DNA of 64,000 nucleotides from Morchella semilibera (Eukaryota > Ascomycota > Pezizomycetes > Pezizales > Morchellaceae), in the NCBI GenBank assembly GCA_009192285.1, contig CM018606.1, forward strand, positions 1,416,081 through 1,480,080. Direction: 5' to 3'. A program made the position numbers and the translations under genes. Below are positions 1 to 13,700 of the stretch, piece after piece. The stretch's first letter is position 1; the number at the start of each line of letters is the position of its first letter. The notes under the pieces are model-generated. The model did not search any database. It saw only the letters and a program-made list of their open reading frames with translations, and was not told the origin of the DNA.

Positions 1-635
1 TTGAAAAGGCACGCTGTAGTAATTGCCAAGTGAGACTTAGCACCCGCCCCCAGCCACAAGCTAACCTCTATCTCTGGCTTGGCCTCGCTCCAAATACCTA
101 TCCTTTGTAACGACCCTCTGCCACGTAACGCTGTAGGAGAGTCGAATATATAGGGGCGCCCATAAATTACCAACGTTCGATCACCATTTCCCTAGATACT
201 GGAAGAGGGTCTAGAGTACTTACATACAGTACCCCTGCAGGAGGAGATCATCAGAATCAGATCAGGGGTATCAAACGGCCATGTTACCAGCCCACAACGT
301 CCGTGGATAGCGTACCCGGCGCACCCCTAGCCCCAGCAGCCGAGTGATATTCCATGTTCTGCGACCACCCCACCTGCACATCACCTCTTAAATACCAGAC
401 GCGTTAAACACAGTCTGCAGACATCACCTTCAAGCCTGCGCCTCAATCAATCAATTTCCCAGCCTTCTCGACCTCCAAAGTTAGCCCATCTCCAATCACG
501 AGGCAGCCAGAACATTCCGCCACCATCCACATCCTGCTGACACTATCATTACCCCCCATCGGTGGATTACTAACCCAAACTTCTTCTTAGGTCTTGTGAA
601 CCCTAGCTTAGTAGAGCAGAACATCCGAGCAGAAG

Positions 636-657
636 TACATGTAGGTACATACATGTA
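636..657. repeat. Paired TACATGTA palindromes
   Basis: Two copies of the palindromic octamer (636-643, 650-657) lie 6 nt apart. They belong to a motif that recurs at least 34 times between genes in this window. Confidence 0.8.
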
Positions 658-1854
658 CCTAGAGTAGAGTAGACAACACCTCACGCTGATCTGATCCAAA
701 CCCGACGCCAATCTGACCCAACCCCAACGCCTCGCCTCGCCTCGCCTCGTGGAACAAAAAAACATGTAGGGTGTAAACAAACGTCATCCCCGGTCACGAA
801 CCAGTCCTTTGTTTGGTGTTTTGGCCCATCAAAAAAAAACTACATCATAGCTGCACCAAAAACCTGGCTCGCGGGCACTACGGCGGTCGTATTGCAAATG
901 CGTGTGTGTGTGTGTTTCCCGGGGACTCGATCAGGAACAGAGCAGAGCAGTAACCAGACTGCGAAAGAGAGAAGCATCCCCCCCAAATAAAAAAAAGCCA
1001 TATCTAGCTCATGATCTACATTCCCACCCCACCACATCTCTATTGCTCATCCCGAGCGTGATCTCCCGTGACATTGCTTCACCTAGAACATGGTCCTACA
1101 GCGAGTAGATAAACACCACCCGATGGATCCAGGATACAAGGGGCTTGGCTGTTTGTTCTTCTGTCTGTATGAAGTCATCGTGCCGCGCCTGCCTGCCTGC
1201 CCGCCTGTCCGCGCTGGTCGTTATTCCTCCAACAGTATACTTAAAGTAGAGTATGTACATAGGTATATGTAGCCTTGACAGCAAATGAGGGAAGAGGGTG
1301 GATGAGGCTTATTCATCTGACCCCCAGACCACAGCAGAACTTTCCCCACACCCATAACACCGAGCTGTCACGCTAGTTCCTTCCCGTCCTGCAACTGCAC
1401 AGCGCCCACATCTGACAAGGGCACGCAAAATCAAGATGCTGGAAAGAGACCGGGGCCGGGGGAGAGACCACTTTAAAAGTAAATAATACCCAGTAGAGCG
1501 CGCTTTACGTACCTACATTGCTGTTCCTAGCTAGCTGCTGCCTCTGGGGTAAGTGCGTTAAGTACATACATATACAGTACAGCGCTGTCGAGAGAGAGTG
1601 GGAGTGAACTCTTTGTTTCTGTAACGGTGGACATGGTCAGTTGACTTCTTGGTCATTGACGGGGTTCGTGGCCGTCGTCGCGGTTGAGAAGGGTATTTAT
1701 TAAAATACCAGCTACCTGCGCAGGTCACGTTGCCTCGAGACAGCAGGGAGGGGCTTGTCTCAGTACGTAACAAAAAAAAGAAGTAGAAGAAGTACCTGCC
1801 TGGACTATTCTCCGCCCCCACTCTAGGTACCAACTACTCCAAAGTAGAATACAA

Positions 1855-1869
1855 CCCCCCCCCCCCCCC
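1855..1869. repeat. C15 homopolymer
   Basis: An uninterrupted run of 15 C. It is one of at least nine G or C runs of 11 nt or more in the intergenic DNA. Confidence 0.9.
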
Positions 1870-2673
1870 GCTTTTTGTACATGTTATTATTATTATTATG
1901 GTTGCTGCCTGAGAAACTAGAACTGGGACTGATTGGGGGGCTGGGAATCTTGAAAATTAAGAAACCCTTGTTGTTCGCGTTATCATTCCATCTTTAATAG
2001 CCATATACACTGCAAATGCGCCCCAGTTATAGAAACAAGAACCAAGAGGAGATATGTAGAGAGAAAAAGCTAGCTACTCCATACCCATGCATGACCCTTA
2101 TTTGAAGAAAGTAAGAAAAGACCGAAATGAAATGGAACGAAAACGGAAAAACGGAAATAAAAACACATATTCCTCTGTAAAAAGTGGAACATCAAAGACG
2201 CCGCCATAATATTCGTACACCAACCAAATTCATCAAGGAAAGATAAAAGAAAAAGAAATAGAAAAAATATTCAAAACCACCCCGTACCCCTTCCCGCAGA
2301 GACCTGACTAGAAGAATATAAGAACAAAATATAGAAATTTAACAGAATAGGTTTGAATAGAAATAAGTCAGCCACACTAAAATTTTCTCAGTTGAGAATC
2401 GCCCGCTGTCTGCTCCTAGTATGCGGTACCCCGAAGAAAAGAATTGTAAAGACAAAACGCCATAAGCACAAACCACGTCTTCCCGAGAGCCTCCGGAAAG
2501 TGAAAACGGTACCAGCTCAAAAGAGTGTTGCTTAAAATGAAACCCAAACCCTTGCAAAAAGAGAAAGAAAGAAAGATAAGAATAAACCTGTGGTCGGCAG
2601 CTTACAACCAACTAATCGCTCGCAAACTCTGAAAGCTCATGAGGCAAACGTAAGGATAGAACGATAATTTAGA

Positions 2674-5600
2674 TTATTTCGGCGACATCCCCACCCCTAA
2701 ACCCATGACTGGAGACATGGAGGGTAGATGCGGAGAGCCATGGTTGGAGTGGATGGACTGAATTCCAGAGGATCGTTTCGACATGATCATTGCAGACTTC
2801 TTCTTCAAAAAACCGAGTCTAACACGAATACCTTCCAGGTCTACTGAAAGTTAGAACTGTTTTGTGGTGAAGAGCAATACTAGGGAAATACTCACACTTC
2901 TCCACGACTCTCCTATCCTCCTCCTCCAATTGTTGCCCACTATCTGTCTCGCTGTCACTAGAATCTCTTTCCAAAACTGCCTCTAGCATTCGGATCGATG
3001 TGACATAAGCCACCTCACACCCGTTGAGATCCTCTCCGATCAATTCATTGACAGCCGCCGCACTGCTCATCTCAAGTGCGCGGTCATACATCAATTTAAT
3101 AGCAGTCACTCCAGGAGTAACTGCTACATTCTCCGTATCCGTACCCGTTTCGTCGTTCTCTGGATAGTTCCTAGGGTGACTTGGATGGCTTCTCGGCAAT
3201 TCCTTCTGCGCATCCACCAGTCTGGTACGAACGAACTCAGCCTTTTCCAAAACCTCGTTGAATCGCTCTCTGAGCCATTGAACGACATTGTTGATTCGAG
3301 CACTAGCCATTTGGGTGGCTGGACTCATCGGTCCAGGTCGTGTATTTGATGTAGACCACCAAGCTCTTGCTGATTCCATAGCCTTTGAGAGCAATCCGAG
3401 TGCCTTGACGTATAATACCAATGCTTCTTCGGCGAGTTGGACAACTGCATCCGGAGTCAAATGCATGTCACTGCTTCCAGGAGAGGATTCAGCTCCAAAT
3501 CCCAGCTCTCCAGCACTACCTGATGAAGGTAGCAGCCCAAGTCCGCGGGGCCCCGAGGGAGCAGAAGGCACCAACTGTGCCCATTTAACTTCTGCAAAGT
3601 TATACACAACGTCGCTCCTACTAGCGGATTCTTCAATTGTTTGAATAGCCATCATATCATCTTCCGCAAGGCCACTAGCATTGCTAAGCATGACCATACT
3701 TCCGGGATTGGGTTGCGATGTATACCCTGATTGCATGTTTGGTGGGCTCTGGTTTGGTGGTGAGACACTGACCCCAAAAAGACGAGCATTGGCAATTTCC
3801 AATGCCTTTGCTAGTGCCGACCTTGCAGAACCTGGAGAAGATCCATAACGCCGGTCATAAGATCCCTTGGAGTGGGATTGGACTTCAGGACGACGGTTGG
3901 TAACAGCAATAGCTCTCGAGGGGGTGGTCTGGTGTCCGCCGGGGATTCTGCGTGACAGGGCGCTTGATGAAGGGGACGGCGTAGTTCGACCAACTCCCCT
4001 AGTTGCGAGTTCATCGGCAAAGGAGTTAACCTGCACATATTGCTTGTCGATAAAAACATAGTCCTCCTTCTCTGCGCGCTCTTCTTCAACTGGTCGCATA
4101 TCTCTGCCACTTGGTGAACGCTGAGCGTATCTATCTCTAGCTGACTCTCCTCTTTCAGCTCGCTCAGCTCGTTCAACCCTTTCACCTCGTTGTACCAATA
4201 ATGAGCTACCGGGTGATGGATCTGTGCCTCTGCTGTGAACTCTCTCCATCGGCACAGCACCAGTATCCCTGGTTGAACTCCATCCTTGCCTAGCTGGAGC
4301 AGTAGAATGATTTGCAAGTAAGGGGCGAGATTGTGGTCGTTCAAAAGCTGGTGATGATGGTCCAGCAGAAGGGACTTGAGTCGTGAGCCTTCGCTCAACT
4401 AGTCTTGGTGAAGCCCGAGATGGGCTAATGTTTGCAAAAGGTAAGGCAGATGACTCTACAGCTGTTCTAGCTCTTGGGGATGGTGGGATGTAGTGGTGAT
4501 CCGGCGCACTCCTTCCGGTTCCCTCTCGGTCGGCTCCATGTGCTCTTTCGTCACGTGGTGTTCGTAGTGATGGGCTTCTCCTCATTGGTACTGCTTCGGT
4601 TCTGATAGCAGCCAAGCTACTTTTGGGCCTTATCGTCGGCACCTCTGAAACTAAGGGTGCCGGTGCACTGACAGATGCACCAGGGATTTCATTTCGAATC
4701 ACAGGGTGATCGAAGAACTCTGCAAAAGACATCCTCTCTAGCGGGTTCCTCTTCAACAAACTGCGCACCAACCCTCTAATATCATCACTCGCTATACATT
4801 CCCTAGGAAAACCGATTTTATCATTTTGGGTTTCGATTTTCCTAAGCAGATCGACATGATTGGGGGCACGGAAAGGCGGTCTTCCTGCAATCATTTCATA
4901 AAGAACCGTTCCGACAGACCAAAGATCCGCAGTGGCGTCGTACTTCTCGTATCGGAGGATTTCTGGTGCCATATAGAGCGGAGATCCGCAAAGAGTTTCT
5001 GCCATGGAAGTGGCAGGCAGAACTCTTGCGAATCCAAAATCTGCGAGTTTCAACGTGGGCAATGATGGAAGCCCAACAAGAGCACGTGATCCCTCCAAGG
5101 GAAACGGGTTTTCGGGGACATGTCCATCCCAACCTGGTGGTGGATCTAATAAGAGATTCTGGGGCTTCACATCGCGGTGGACCAGTCCGTCCTTCCTCAA
5201 GTACTCGAGCGCGCTTGCCAGCTGCTTCAAGAAATGCCTTACAACAACTTCATGAAGTCCGCTTCCCGGAACAGGGGGATAGTTCTGCATTAAACTTTCC
5301 AAGCAGGGGTGCATGCGATCCAAACGCTCTCTCTTTTTGATGATATGAGAAAGATCACCGACAGAACAATATTCCATGATGAGATGGATGTACTTGTCAG
5401 TTTTCTCGCAACCTGTGAGAGCCACAATGTGGGGATGGTTCAACTTCTTGAGAATATTAATTTCCGATTCAAGATTTTCGAGGAGCTTTTTATTGAGCTT
5501 TGCTTTCTGAACGACTTTGATAGCTGCGATAGACTTGTTTTTCTGTACGTTGGAACGCAAACATTAGCCGTGTGAACCAATCATGTTGATGCATCGTCAA

Positions 5601-5914
5601 AAGCACGAGTTTTAAATGGGTCCAAAGCGAGCGGAGCCGCAAAGTTTATTTTCGAATGAGAGTTTCACGAATAGGATGAGGATGGCCAGCGAAGCACTAC
5701 CATCGAGGGTAGCGACAGCTCTTCATCAAGGTGCATTGCAGGGTATCGAGAAGAGCACCAAAAAGTAAAATATTAAAAAACTAAGGAAACATACCATATT
5801 ATGTGCTTTGAACACAACTGCAAATGATCCTCTACCAATTTCGGTACCTATTCTGTAATTTCCAACCTGTGTGTTCTCCGCCGGTCCCCCGACGCCGGAT
5901 GATCGAGAAGACAT
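2674..5914 (-). CDS. atg1: Serine/threonine kinase Atg1 (ULK family)
   Basis: Autophagy-initiating kinase that works with Atg13 and the Atg17 scaffold at the phagophore assembly site. Three exons (5914-5795, 5542-2896, 2843-2674) join in frame to about 978 residues, the usual length for filamentous fungi. The kinase domain fills residues 22-310: glycine loop GRGSFAVVF, lysine in AAIKVV (K49), HRD at 162-164, DFG at 208-210 and CGSPLYMAPEI in the activation segment. A Ser/Pro/Arg-rich disordered middle follows. At Y535 the acidic EDYVFI motif matches the position and form of the Atg8-interacting motif of Atg1 kinases, followed by VNSFADEL. The C-terminal 250 residues are helical and fit the MIT pair that binds Atg13. 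The last exon, ending GVGMSPK, was found by splicing out the 2844-2895 intron, since the middle frame otherwise runs into a stop. The first intron falls inside the N-lobe between HNM and KNKS. Identification is firm; small splice errors are possible. Confidence 0.95.
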
Positions 5915-7492
5915 GGCTACTAAAAGCTCAGAGCTGAGGTATCAGGCGTAGATTCGAGAAGGTGTTTGAAAGAGGAAAGTAAATATTTCCAAAGCTGCTA
6001 CCGGGCTGGCGATGCTGTGGCAAATGTTGAAATAGTGGTGTTGCCTTTATGTGTCATACATACGATGGTTGAGCGACAGTCCTATCAAATATATGGGGGG
6101 AGGAGAGACTATGCTAGCTAACAGTAGAAGACGCGCGGGACAAGAGGGGAGGGGGGTGTTGTTCTAGATAGAAGGGGTCCTAGATAAGTGAATGTACGGA
6201 CACAATGTGGCCTAGGAGTAGAGTGTGGACTGAGAAGAAGAAAAAGTATGTGTCGAACGAGGAACCGTGTGGGCGATGGGAAGAAGAGAATGGGGAGCTA
6301 GCTAGCTCAAGACAATATGGGTTGATAACCGAGATGGGTTCGAAGGCGATATTGTGTGAGTGAATGAGATAATAGATGCGAGGAGATGTAGATGGAAAGA
6401 AAAAAAAAGAATATGAGGCAGTGTAAGAGGAGACAATACTTTGGAGGGGAGGGGAGGGATAGCAGACAAAAGGTGAGGAGAGGAGAGAGGAGGAGTTGAG
6501 ATGTGAATCACTAAAAGACGATAGTGAACGAGTAGATAGGGAAACCGCCAAGGTCAACCGCGACGGCAACACACTCTAGATAGGCCTCCCCACAAAATGT
6601 CCGCCCTTGGGTCAGGCCTCTGCTGTCTATGTACCTACAGTAGGTATCTACGAGTAGCTATATAGCTAGCTGTTACGTGTATGTGCTTCCAAAGGGAGAG
6701 GACCTGTCTGAAATGTATCTAAAGCACTCTGCCACTACATAAACATACAGATAGGTACAGCTGTATTGGATGGCTGCACAGGCGGTTTTGTATCTGGTAG
6801 TGTCATAGAGTCAGAAGGTAACCCACTCAGAAATAAAAGAAACCCCAAGACCAATACCACAACCACCAACCCCCAACGGTCCCAAGACCGTTCCCTCCCC
6901 CCCCCCCTCCACTCTCAAAGACAACATCCGGCCCACACAGAAACAGGTACGGAGAGGGAGACTGTGCCCTTCTATCCATATCCTGCCTCCACCTATTACA
7001 GACCTTACCTAGTCGGAGATTCCCAGATGGTGAGCGTCAACTGGCATATTGCGTCGCAGCTTGACATACTAGCCGCGTAAGGTATGGTCCAAACGAGTAT
7101 TCCCCTCTCCGGAAAAGACAATGTCTTAGGGAAAGCAGGGTAATTCACTTGCCTCGATCACGTAGTTGGGCACCATCCATATCCATATCCATACCCCGTG
7201 CGACGTAAAAATGAAGAGATATCCGTCCTGGCTGTAGCTACCAGAATATGGATATGTACAAGCTATCTGTTTCGACTCTCGATTGAGTGTTGGTACATGG
7301 TTTGTACATTGCATTAGCATCATGCTGCTGTCGGTGTGCGTCCAGGGTGTGTGTCGGTACTTCCTAGGGTCTAAAGATAACCTCGATAAGAGCCGCCGCC
7401 GCACCCCCCCACAAGAGTGCCATACTTCCAAGAACCGTATGCCCTAAGAGTCCTATGTATATTCTGCAAGTCCCTCAAGCGAGACTGAAATA
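5915..7492. other. atg1 upstream region, no gene seen
   Basis: This is the 5' flank of atg1. The ORFs in it are low-complexity readings of a polypurine/polypyrimidine tract and were not accepted. A C11 run lies at 6897-6907. Confidence 0.55.
6371..6500 (-). promoter_or_regulatory. Pyrimidine-rich tract upstream of atg1
   Basis: The + strand is almost pure purine (GGAGGGGAGGGGAGGG followed by GA-rich repeats), so the atg1 sense strand is CT-rich some 450-590 nt before its start codon. CT-rich blocks near the transcription start are common in filamentous fungal promoters. That this one acts as core promoter or 5' UTR is inference. Confidence 0.35.
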
Positions 7493-7707
7493 GAGCGTTT
7501 TAGTCCTCCCATTTTTTTCGTCCATAATTCAGACTCGCAGTGCCGAGATATGCGCCGAGTCCTGTAAGAGTTCCTAAATCGGAAACGATCTGTAGTGATT
7601 AAGGCTCCCTATTGGTCTATTTTATACTCTTACAGGGCTCGGCGCTGCGAGTCTGAATTATATATTATGGACGAAATATGGCCGAAATATGGGGGACTAA
7701 AACGCTC
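7493..7707. mobile_element. MITE-like foldback element A (215 bp)
   Basis: Imperfect terminal inverted repeats of about 80 nt: the left arm opens GAGCGTTTTAGTCC and the right arm closes GGACTAAAACGCTC, with further pairing through the ATAATTCAGACTCGCAG region. Both ends abut TA (7491-7492, 7708-7709), the target duplication of Tc1/mariner elements. It has no coding capacity, so it would be a non-autonomous copy. Confidence 0.8.
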
Positions 7708-10700
7708 TAATCCGAGTTCTGAGAATCCTTCTTTATTCGGCTTATTCCTGCAGGTTCCTCGCTACTCTACTCTACATGCGGACCTGTTTCAGACACAAAA
7801 ACCATTGTTACAATGTCCATTGTTATGTAGTTGGGTCCTAGGAGTGACAAGACAAGAGAGGTTTACATGAGCTGACTACTGCGCAAATTCCAACGAAACC
7901 AGGCTGCCATTTCTCAGGCGGAGGAGGCAGAAAGGGCAATTTCATCATCCTAGGCATGGAGCGCATCAGGGCCCCCCTATCACTGGTTGGCGCGATTTAC
8001 TCCAAAACGTGGGATCAACTGTGGTCTTGTGCACTCTTTCTATGGGGAAAACAAACGAAAAAGTAAAAGAGTCCATAACCCCCGTTATCCGAAAGTTTAA
8101 GCCCATCCTGGAGAGACTTTAAAATGTCCAAAACTCGCTCAGTCTCACACATTCACCCATTATCAGATCATCTAATCTTCAATGTCACACCCCCCCACCC
8201 CTTGACACTTCACTTCTTCGGAAACTTATGATGTGCTTTTTGCCTGTCTGAGCTCCCCCGAGCTTCTTGCCTCCGCGGCGTGATTTGACATTGATGATGA
8301 CATATTTGTCCTCCAAATCGTAAACACTTGGCCATCAAATTAGACATTCGGAGAAGGCTTCCTCAAAAGATAATAAAAACACCCATGATCCATCCCTCTC
8401 TCCCCCGCAAATTACAAAAATATTTACAAGATTACTCACACCTCCAGCACACTTGCAGTACTGTGCTTTTGTATTATGATTCACAGCATGTTACCAGCGA
8501 TCTATAAGCACCCCTTGAGAGATATCGAGGCGCCCATAGGCCGGTGTGGAATAAATACTTACCTGTAGGTAGGTAAGTACGTCGTAAATGTGACCGATCC
8601 GCTACCCATTGCTACCTAACTAACGACAACAACAATGCCACAATGATTGTCCACGGCGAAGGTCCGTAGGCAGGTAGTCATTTTTTTCAACGAGGATGGA
8701 CGATTTCCCTCGCTAGAGGTGATTACTGCCTGAAGCAACCGCCGATGATGGTTTCTACTAGCTAGGGAAGATCAGACGGCCAACCACTTCTCATGTTATG
8801 CGGTCCTGTGAGCAGGAGCAGAAACAGCTTCAACCTTGCCAGTACTAACTGAGCTTGACTTGGACCGCGCCGCGGATGCCCAGTGAATAGATCAATCAAT
8901 TGCAATTGAGACTACATCAACACAGCCCGTCCCGTGCTTCTATTTCATAAAGCTCAAAGCGGACCAAACGGAATGCCGTATGGAGCTCAGTTTTACATGT
9001 CACCATCGACAACAAGCGGCGGAAGTGTCGATAAAATCAACATCGAATCACATCTTCTACTTTGAGCTGCATCCTTAGGCCGTGGCTCCGCATGGAGCTA
9101 GTAGTTCCATCATCCCCACTGTGTTTCAGGATGTCCTAAATTCCCAAGCAGCTAAAATTAATAACGGATTCCGATGAGGCGTTATTTCACGCGGGGAAAA
9201 CGGGTGTTTGCAGAAACAAAGGAAACTAAGCAATAATCATGTGCGACTAAAGTTTATATCGGATTGGTATGGCATTTACAGCGATTAAAAGAACGATTAA
9301 AATGTCGGCGCTGCTATCCAAGATAGTTATAGACCTGGAATTCCCGAGAACTCGGTAAATCGGCCCGGCCGGTCGGCCCTTAAGGTAACTCGGATGAATA
9401 AGACACAACCCCTGGTGGAATCAAACGGATGAAGAGGCAGGCCTAGGGAGTTCTTCAAAAAAAAAAAGGGCGTTCCAGAAGCAGTCGGCTGGAAGAATAA
9501 ATATTAAATTGCGTCTTGAATGTAACCGCGGGCCGAATCACGATTCTGATATCAGCTGGCGATTGTTGCCTGCATGAGAAGTCCAAGCTTTGTTCTTTTA
9601 TCTACCCTGTATCCTCGTTCCTTATCTTTAACAGCCAAATGAGGGTTCAACTGTTCAACGTCAGCACCAAAAATATCTCGGATACTTCATAATCTTACAG
9701 ACTCTTGTGGCAGAGACATGCCTTTGCTCCGTACCACAACCTCGGATCCTGATATCTAACGATTCCCAATATATGTACCTTGAGGCGCGCCCCTTCACCC
9801 ACCACCCCTTTCTTGATTTCTCATTGAGAGAACTCCGAAAGCACCCGTTTCGGAAAGACGGCGGACCAGATAACCAATCTGTGCTCGCCCATATGCCTCG
9901 TCCGTTCCTCGGATACTCGCATTGAGTACCTACAGGCGCACGACGCTGTTAAATCATGATATCGGGTGCGTACGTCTGGGAACCTATGGTACCTATCATC
10001 TGAATGCAATCGCGGTATCTCTTAAGGGGCGGTTCATTTCGTCTATCTACTGGCCAGCATTTGGGGAAGAAATCGCTTCGGTGATCGCGAATCTCATCTT
10101 GATAAATAGCCTTCCACTCGGTGTCAATTCAAAACACCGCATACATAGTTACTTACATACGCAAGTTGCCTCCCGAGAACTTCGGTTGGTCACCTAAGAG
10201 CTTCGCCCAATTCTGACTTTTTTCTGCAAGATGCCTATTTTATTTTCAATATTAAAGTCATAATATTAAATGTGGTGACCTTTTTTTTTTTGACTTCCCT
10301 TTGTTTGTGCGCGCACGCATATCAATCCACCAATACCATTTGTGAACCCTCATTAAGGACACCGCGGCGTAGCAATGGTCCTTCCCTATCTGCCAAACAT
10401 TAGAATTCTATTTTAGACCGCGACGCAATGATAACCATTGCAGAACAAGGGCAAGGGTTATCATTCCTCGTAAATTGGTTTTCCCTGCATACTCTCAAAC
10501 GTTAGGACAAAGCCTAACCTGATGGTACGAGGCACGCGGACGCTTTTGTGAGTGAATCGAAAAATCCAGCACGGAAATCTAGAAGCTCCTTATCCTGGGG
10601 ACTGCAAACGTACTCTATGCGGGCGCATATCATCTGCTCTAAGCAGAGCACTCTACATATACGTGGCCATATCTACAGCCATGCATGGAGGAAGGAGGGT

Positions 10701-13700
10701 GTGGCTGAACCCATTGAGAGCCAGATGGGCGGTCGTAGATAAGGGAACTTCATTAATTGCATGTACCTACTATGTGAAGAGTGGGGTAAGGCTGGGTAGT
10801 CGAAACATTCCTACAACGTGAAGGGGAGAGGGTGAAGTTCTCTGCGATGATGGGGGAGATGTCACGTATGTAGGCCGTTATTCCGTTATTCAGGCTCTTT
10901 TGCAGACAACGTCGAGTGATTGCTTATGAAACAAGAAACAAGCGCAGTCGATCACTGATAGGATATTCTACCGACCCCACTGGGACTCCAACTCGACCAC
11001 GAGACTCAGCAATACCCGGGGATACATAAGATGAACATTTTAACTAACTATTCTCCGCAACCCAGTACCGGTACCCCACTGGGCACTACTGTTCGCTCAC
11101 TGCAGAATGGTGAAGTGGCAGTAATTGTCGGTCGTCGGCTCAGTTCAGTCATCCCCCACAATCAACATCATGGGGTTGGGTACAACCACTGTACTACCGG
11201 ATGATTAGTTAATCCGGAATACCAGCAAAGGAAACTCTACAGTCTCTCTTTGGTTCAATTGTGAAGTCTGCCAGTGTGTGTTCTGCTGCTGTTGTTGCTC
11301 TACTCTTACCACCCCCCCCCCCATCAAGCTACTCATGCGCCGAGAGATATGCAGAAGCTCATTACGCCATTGAGTACCTCAAGCGACAAAGATTTGACCG
11401 GGTATGGTTATGTCCTTTGCGTTGCGCACCATGTTCCCATGCCCATGCGGGTGGGTTGGATGTCTCCATCCACAGCATGATACTGTGCATACGTTCTCCG
11501 CAAAAAATAACATTCCACTGAAGATCTGACTGGCGAAACACACAGAAGGGTGAAAGGACATTATAGCCGGGGTTTTACGCTCCTTCTCTTTGGGGGGGGG
11601 GGGGGGGGCTAGGGTGGTGATTCTTCCGACCTCCTGCGAGTGTCATGAAACCCGCACCCGACGATGTCACTGGGGAGCACACAATCCTCCGCTTCCGGAA
11701 GAGAAAAGTTGGTTGCGGAGGTGGAGGAATCATAGCCTGAATAATTATATATCTTTCTTGCACTTTTCGCGCGGATCGCAGTGGGCCTGCATAGGGCATT
11801 TCTTTTTACTGAGGGGGCACGGGGTAACTACATACATAGTTTGCTTTGCGCACTGTTTGATATGTGAGTATTTCGTCCAAGAATAAGTAGGGCGGGGCGG
11901 AGATGTTGGAGTTGTGTGGTTCGGCGGTTCGCAGTCATGGGTCATCACTCGGTAATGCATCTTCCCGGTGAAATTTCATTGGAGGAGGCCCTTGCCTATA
12001 GACAGCGGATGAAGAAAGGTCTACGGGGATTTTGACAACATCATGTGCTTTCAATGCATTACTGTCTGTCAATTGATCCATGATTACGGGGGGTTACATG
12101 CACAGTTGGAATTCTGGCTCTAAAAAAAGTTCAGACAGGTGATCTTAATGCTTCAGATCGGCCAAGAACTTTAGGAAAGAAAGAGATCGATGAACGGCCG
12201 GACTCTCCATTGACTGGGCGTCCATTGAGTCGATCCGGTACATCTATGCCATTAGGCTCGGTATTTTACCACAAGGACCGAGCTCTAGCAGGATGAAAGT
12301 GAATACGTGCGACCTTAAGCTTTTTGACGTGTCTGGACGTGGTGATCTGACACTGTGTCTCACTTTGTCCTACGGTTAAGGTTTGGGCTTAATGATCAGT
12401 GCTGGGAACTTGATGGATGAGCCTGAAAATTCGATTTTCTGGGCCTGCTAGCTCGCCGCACTCTATGGACTACAGCATGTCCCAGCATACACCTACATTT
12501 TCTAGGCTATAAAATACCATACTAGACATGGAGATGACCTGGGAGCGGGAACGTACTTACGCACATCAAGGCTTCCATACATGATCCCGCACATGATCGC
12601 AGTTTAGATATTGTGTAGCTTCAATCGTCCCCCCTCCCCCCCCCCCCGCGGGCGGCCCGACTCTTTATGCTGCTCATCAGATATAGTTCTCCTAATTTTC
12701 CCTGGGCCCCGATACGATAGCCGGTGTAGCTCTGGGCTCGTGCGTAGCCCGGCGGAATGTAGTGATTTCCCGCATGCGCGGCGGCGGCGGCGGCGGTATG
12801 CGTAGTAGCAGTAGAGGAAGATTAGTATTTAGGCTGACCCATCATATGGTGCCCGTCTCTAACATCGGGCACTCTAGATCTAGGTGGCCAGTTCTAGGAA
12901 CTCTTTATTGTATGTAATTTACTCAGATGGAAAATGATCGGAGCTCGACCCAGTCAGATCTCTGGAATAGGGAGTGACTCTTCATGAGTCAGTGCACACT
13001 CGACTCCAGAAACCATTATCGCTAGCTTCACCAGTAGTAGAATGGGAGACTTCGACGATCATTTTTAGTCATTGGGGCTCTTGCGCTTGAAACTGGCCAA
13101 ACTGCACATCTAACTGGACCCCCGTCGCAGCCATGGCTTGGGACCCAATCAGTGGCCACCAGACTGAATTTGCTGGTTGTCCTTGAGCTGCGATCATTGA
13201 CAGTTGTGACGAAGAAGGGCCTCACCGGGATTCGATTTTGCAGCTTCTAGCTGGGGGACCCAACGTATGCACAGCCTGGCCCTCTGTTATCGCGATGACG
13301 GGCAGACTAGGAGAGAAGGAATAATTCATAGTGAATCATTGCGGCCAATCAGGAGGTTTTTTCACCGGACTCATCAGATCAGATTATGGTGCTACCCTAG
13401 ATAGACCTATCAGCTCAATCCTTCCTCCAGATCATCTCACCTCACTATGGCAACGTGCAAAAAAGCTTTTGGGGGATCCAAGCAACGAATTGTCGGAGCC
13501 GTTGTAACTATGCAATCTTGTCGAGGATCCCCAACAGCCGGGGGGATGAGAACTCCTCGCAAATCGCCCACCCGGCTTTTGCCAATAAAAATTAAAATCG
13601 CTGGTAACACAAATCTAAATATACCAGGCATGAATAATCACACACAATATATCCATATACGATATTTATATTAACAACCTTTAAGGGAACATGCAAGGGC

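Larger units (their letters stand above)
1..2673. other. Intergenic, no gene seen
   Basis: Both strands are broken by frequent stops and no ORF here has recognisable protein character. The stretch holds two close copies of TACATGTA (636-643 and 650-657), a C15 homopolymer (1855-1869), a CA/GT microsatellite near 901-915 and AT-rich DNA from about 2100 to 2600 that is probably downstream flank of atg1. Confidence 0.6.

Noticed and set aside
3811-4398. 195-codon frame on the - strand inside atg1
   Set aside because: It overlaps the disordered part of atg1 in another frame and contains no domain; the Atg1 frame is continuous.
6180-6572. 130-codon - strand frame upstream of atg1
   Set aside because: Ser/Pro/Phe-rich translation of a CT-rich tract, no domain; better explained as promoter or 5' UTR.
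7491-7709. Considered as a tRNA-derived or structured RNA gene because of the long pairing
   Set aside because: Arms of about 80 nt, TA borders and lack of A/B box sequences fit a foldback transposon better.
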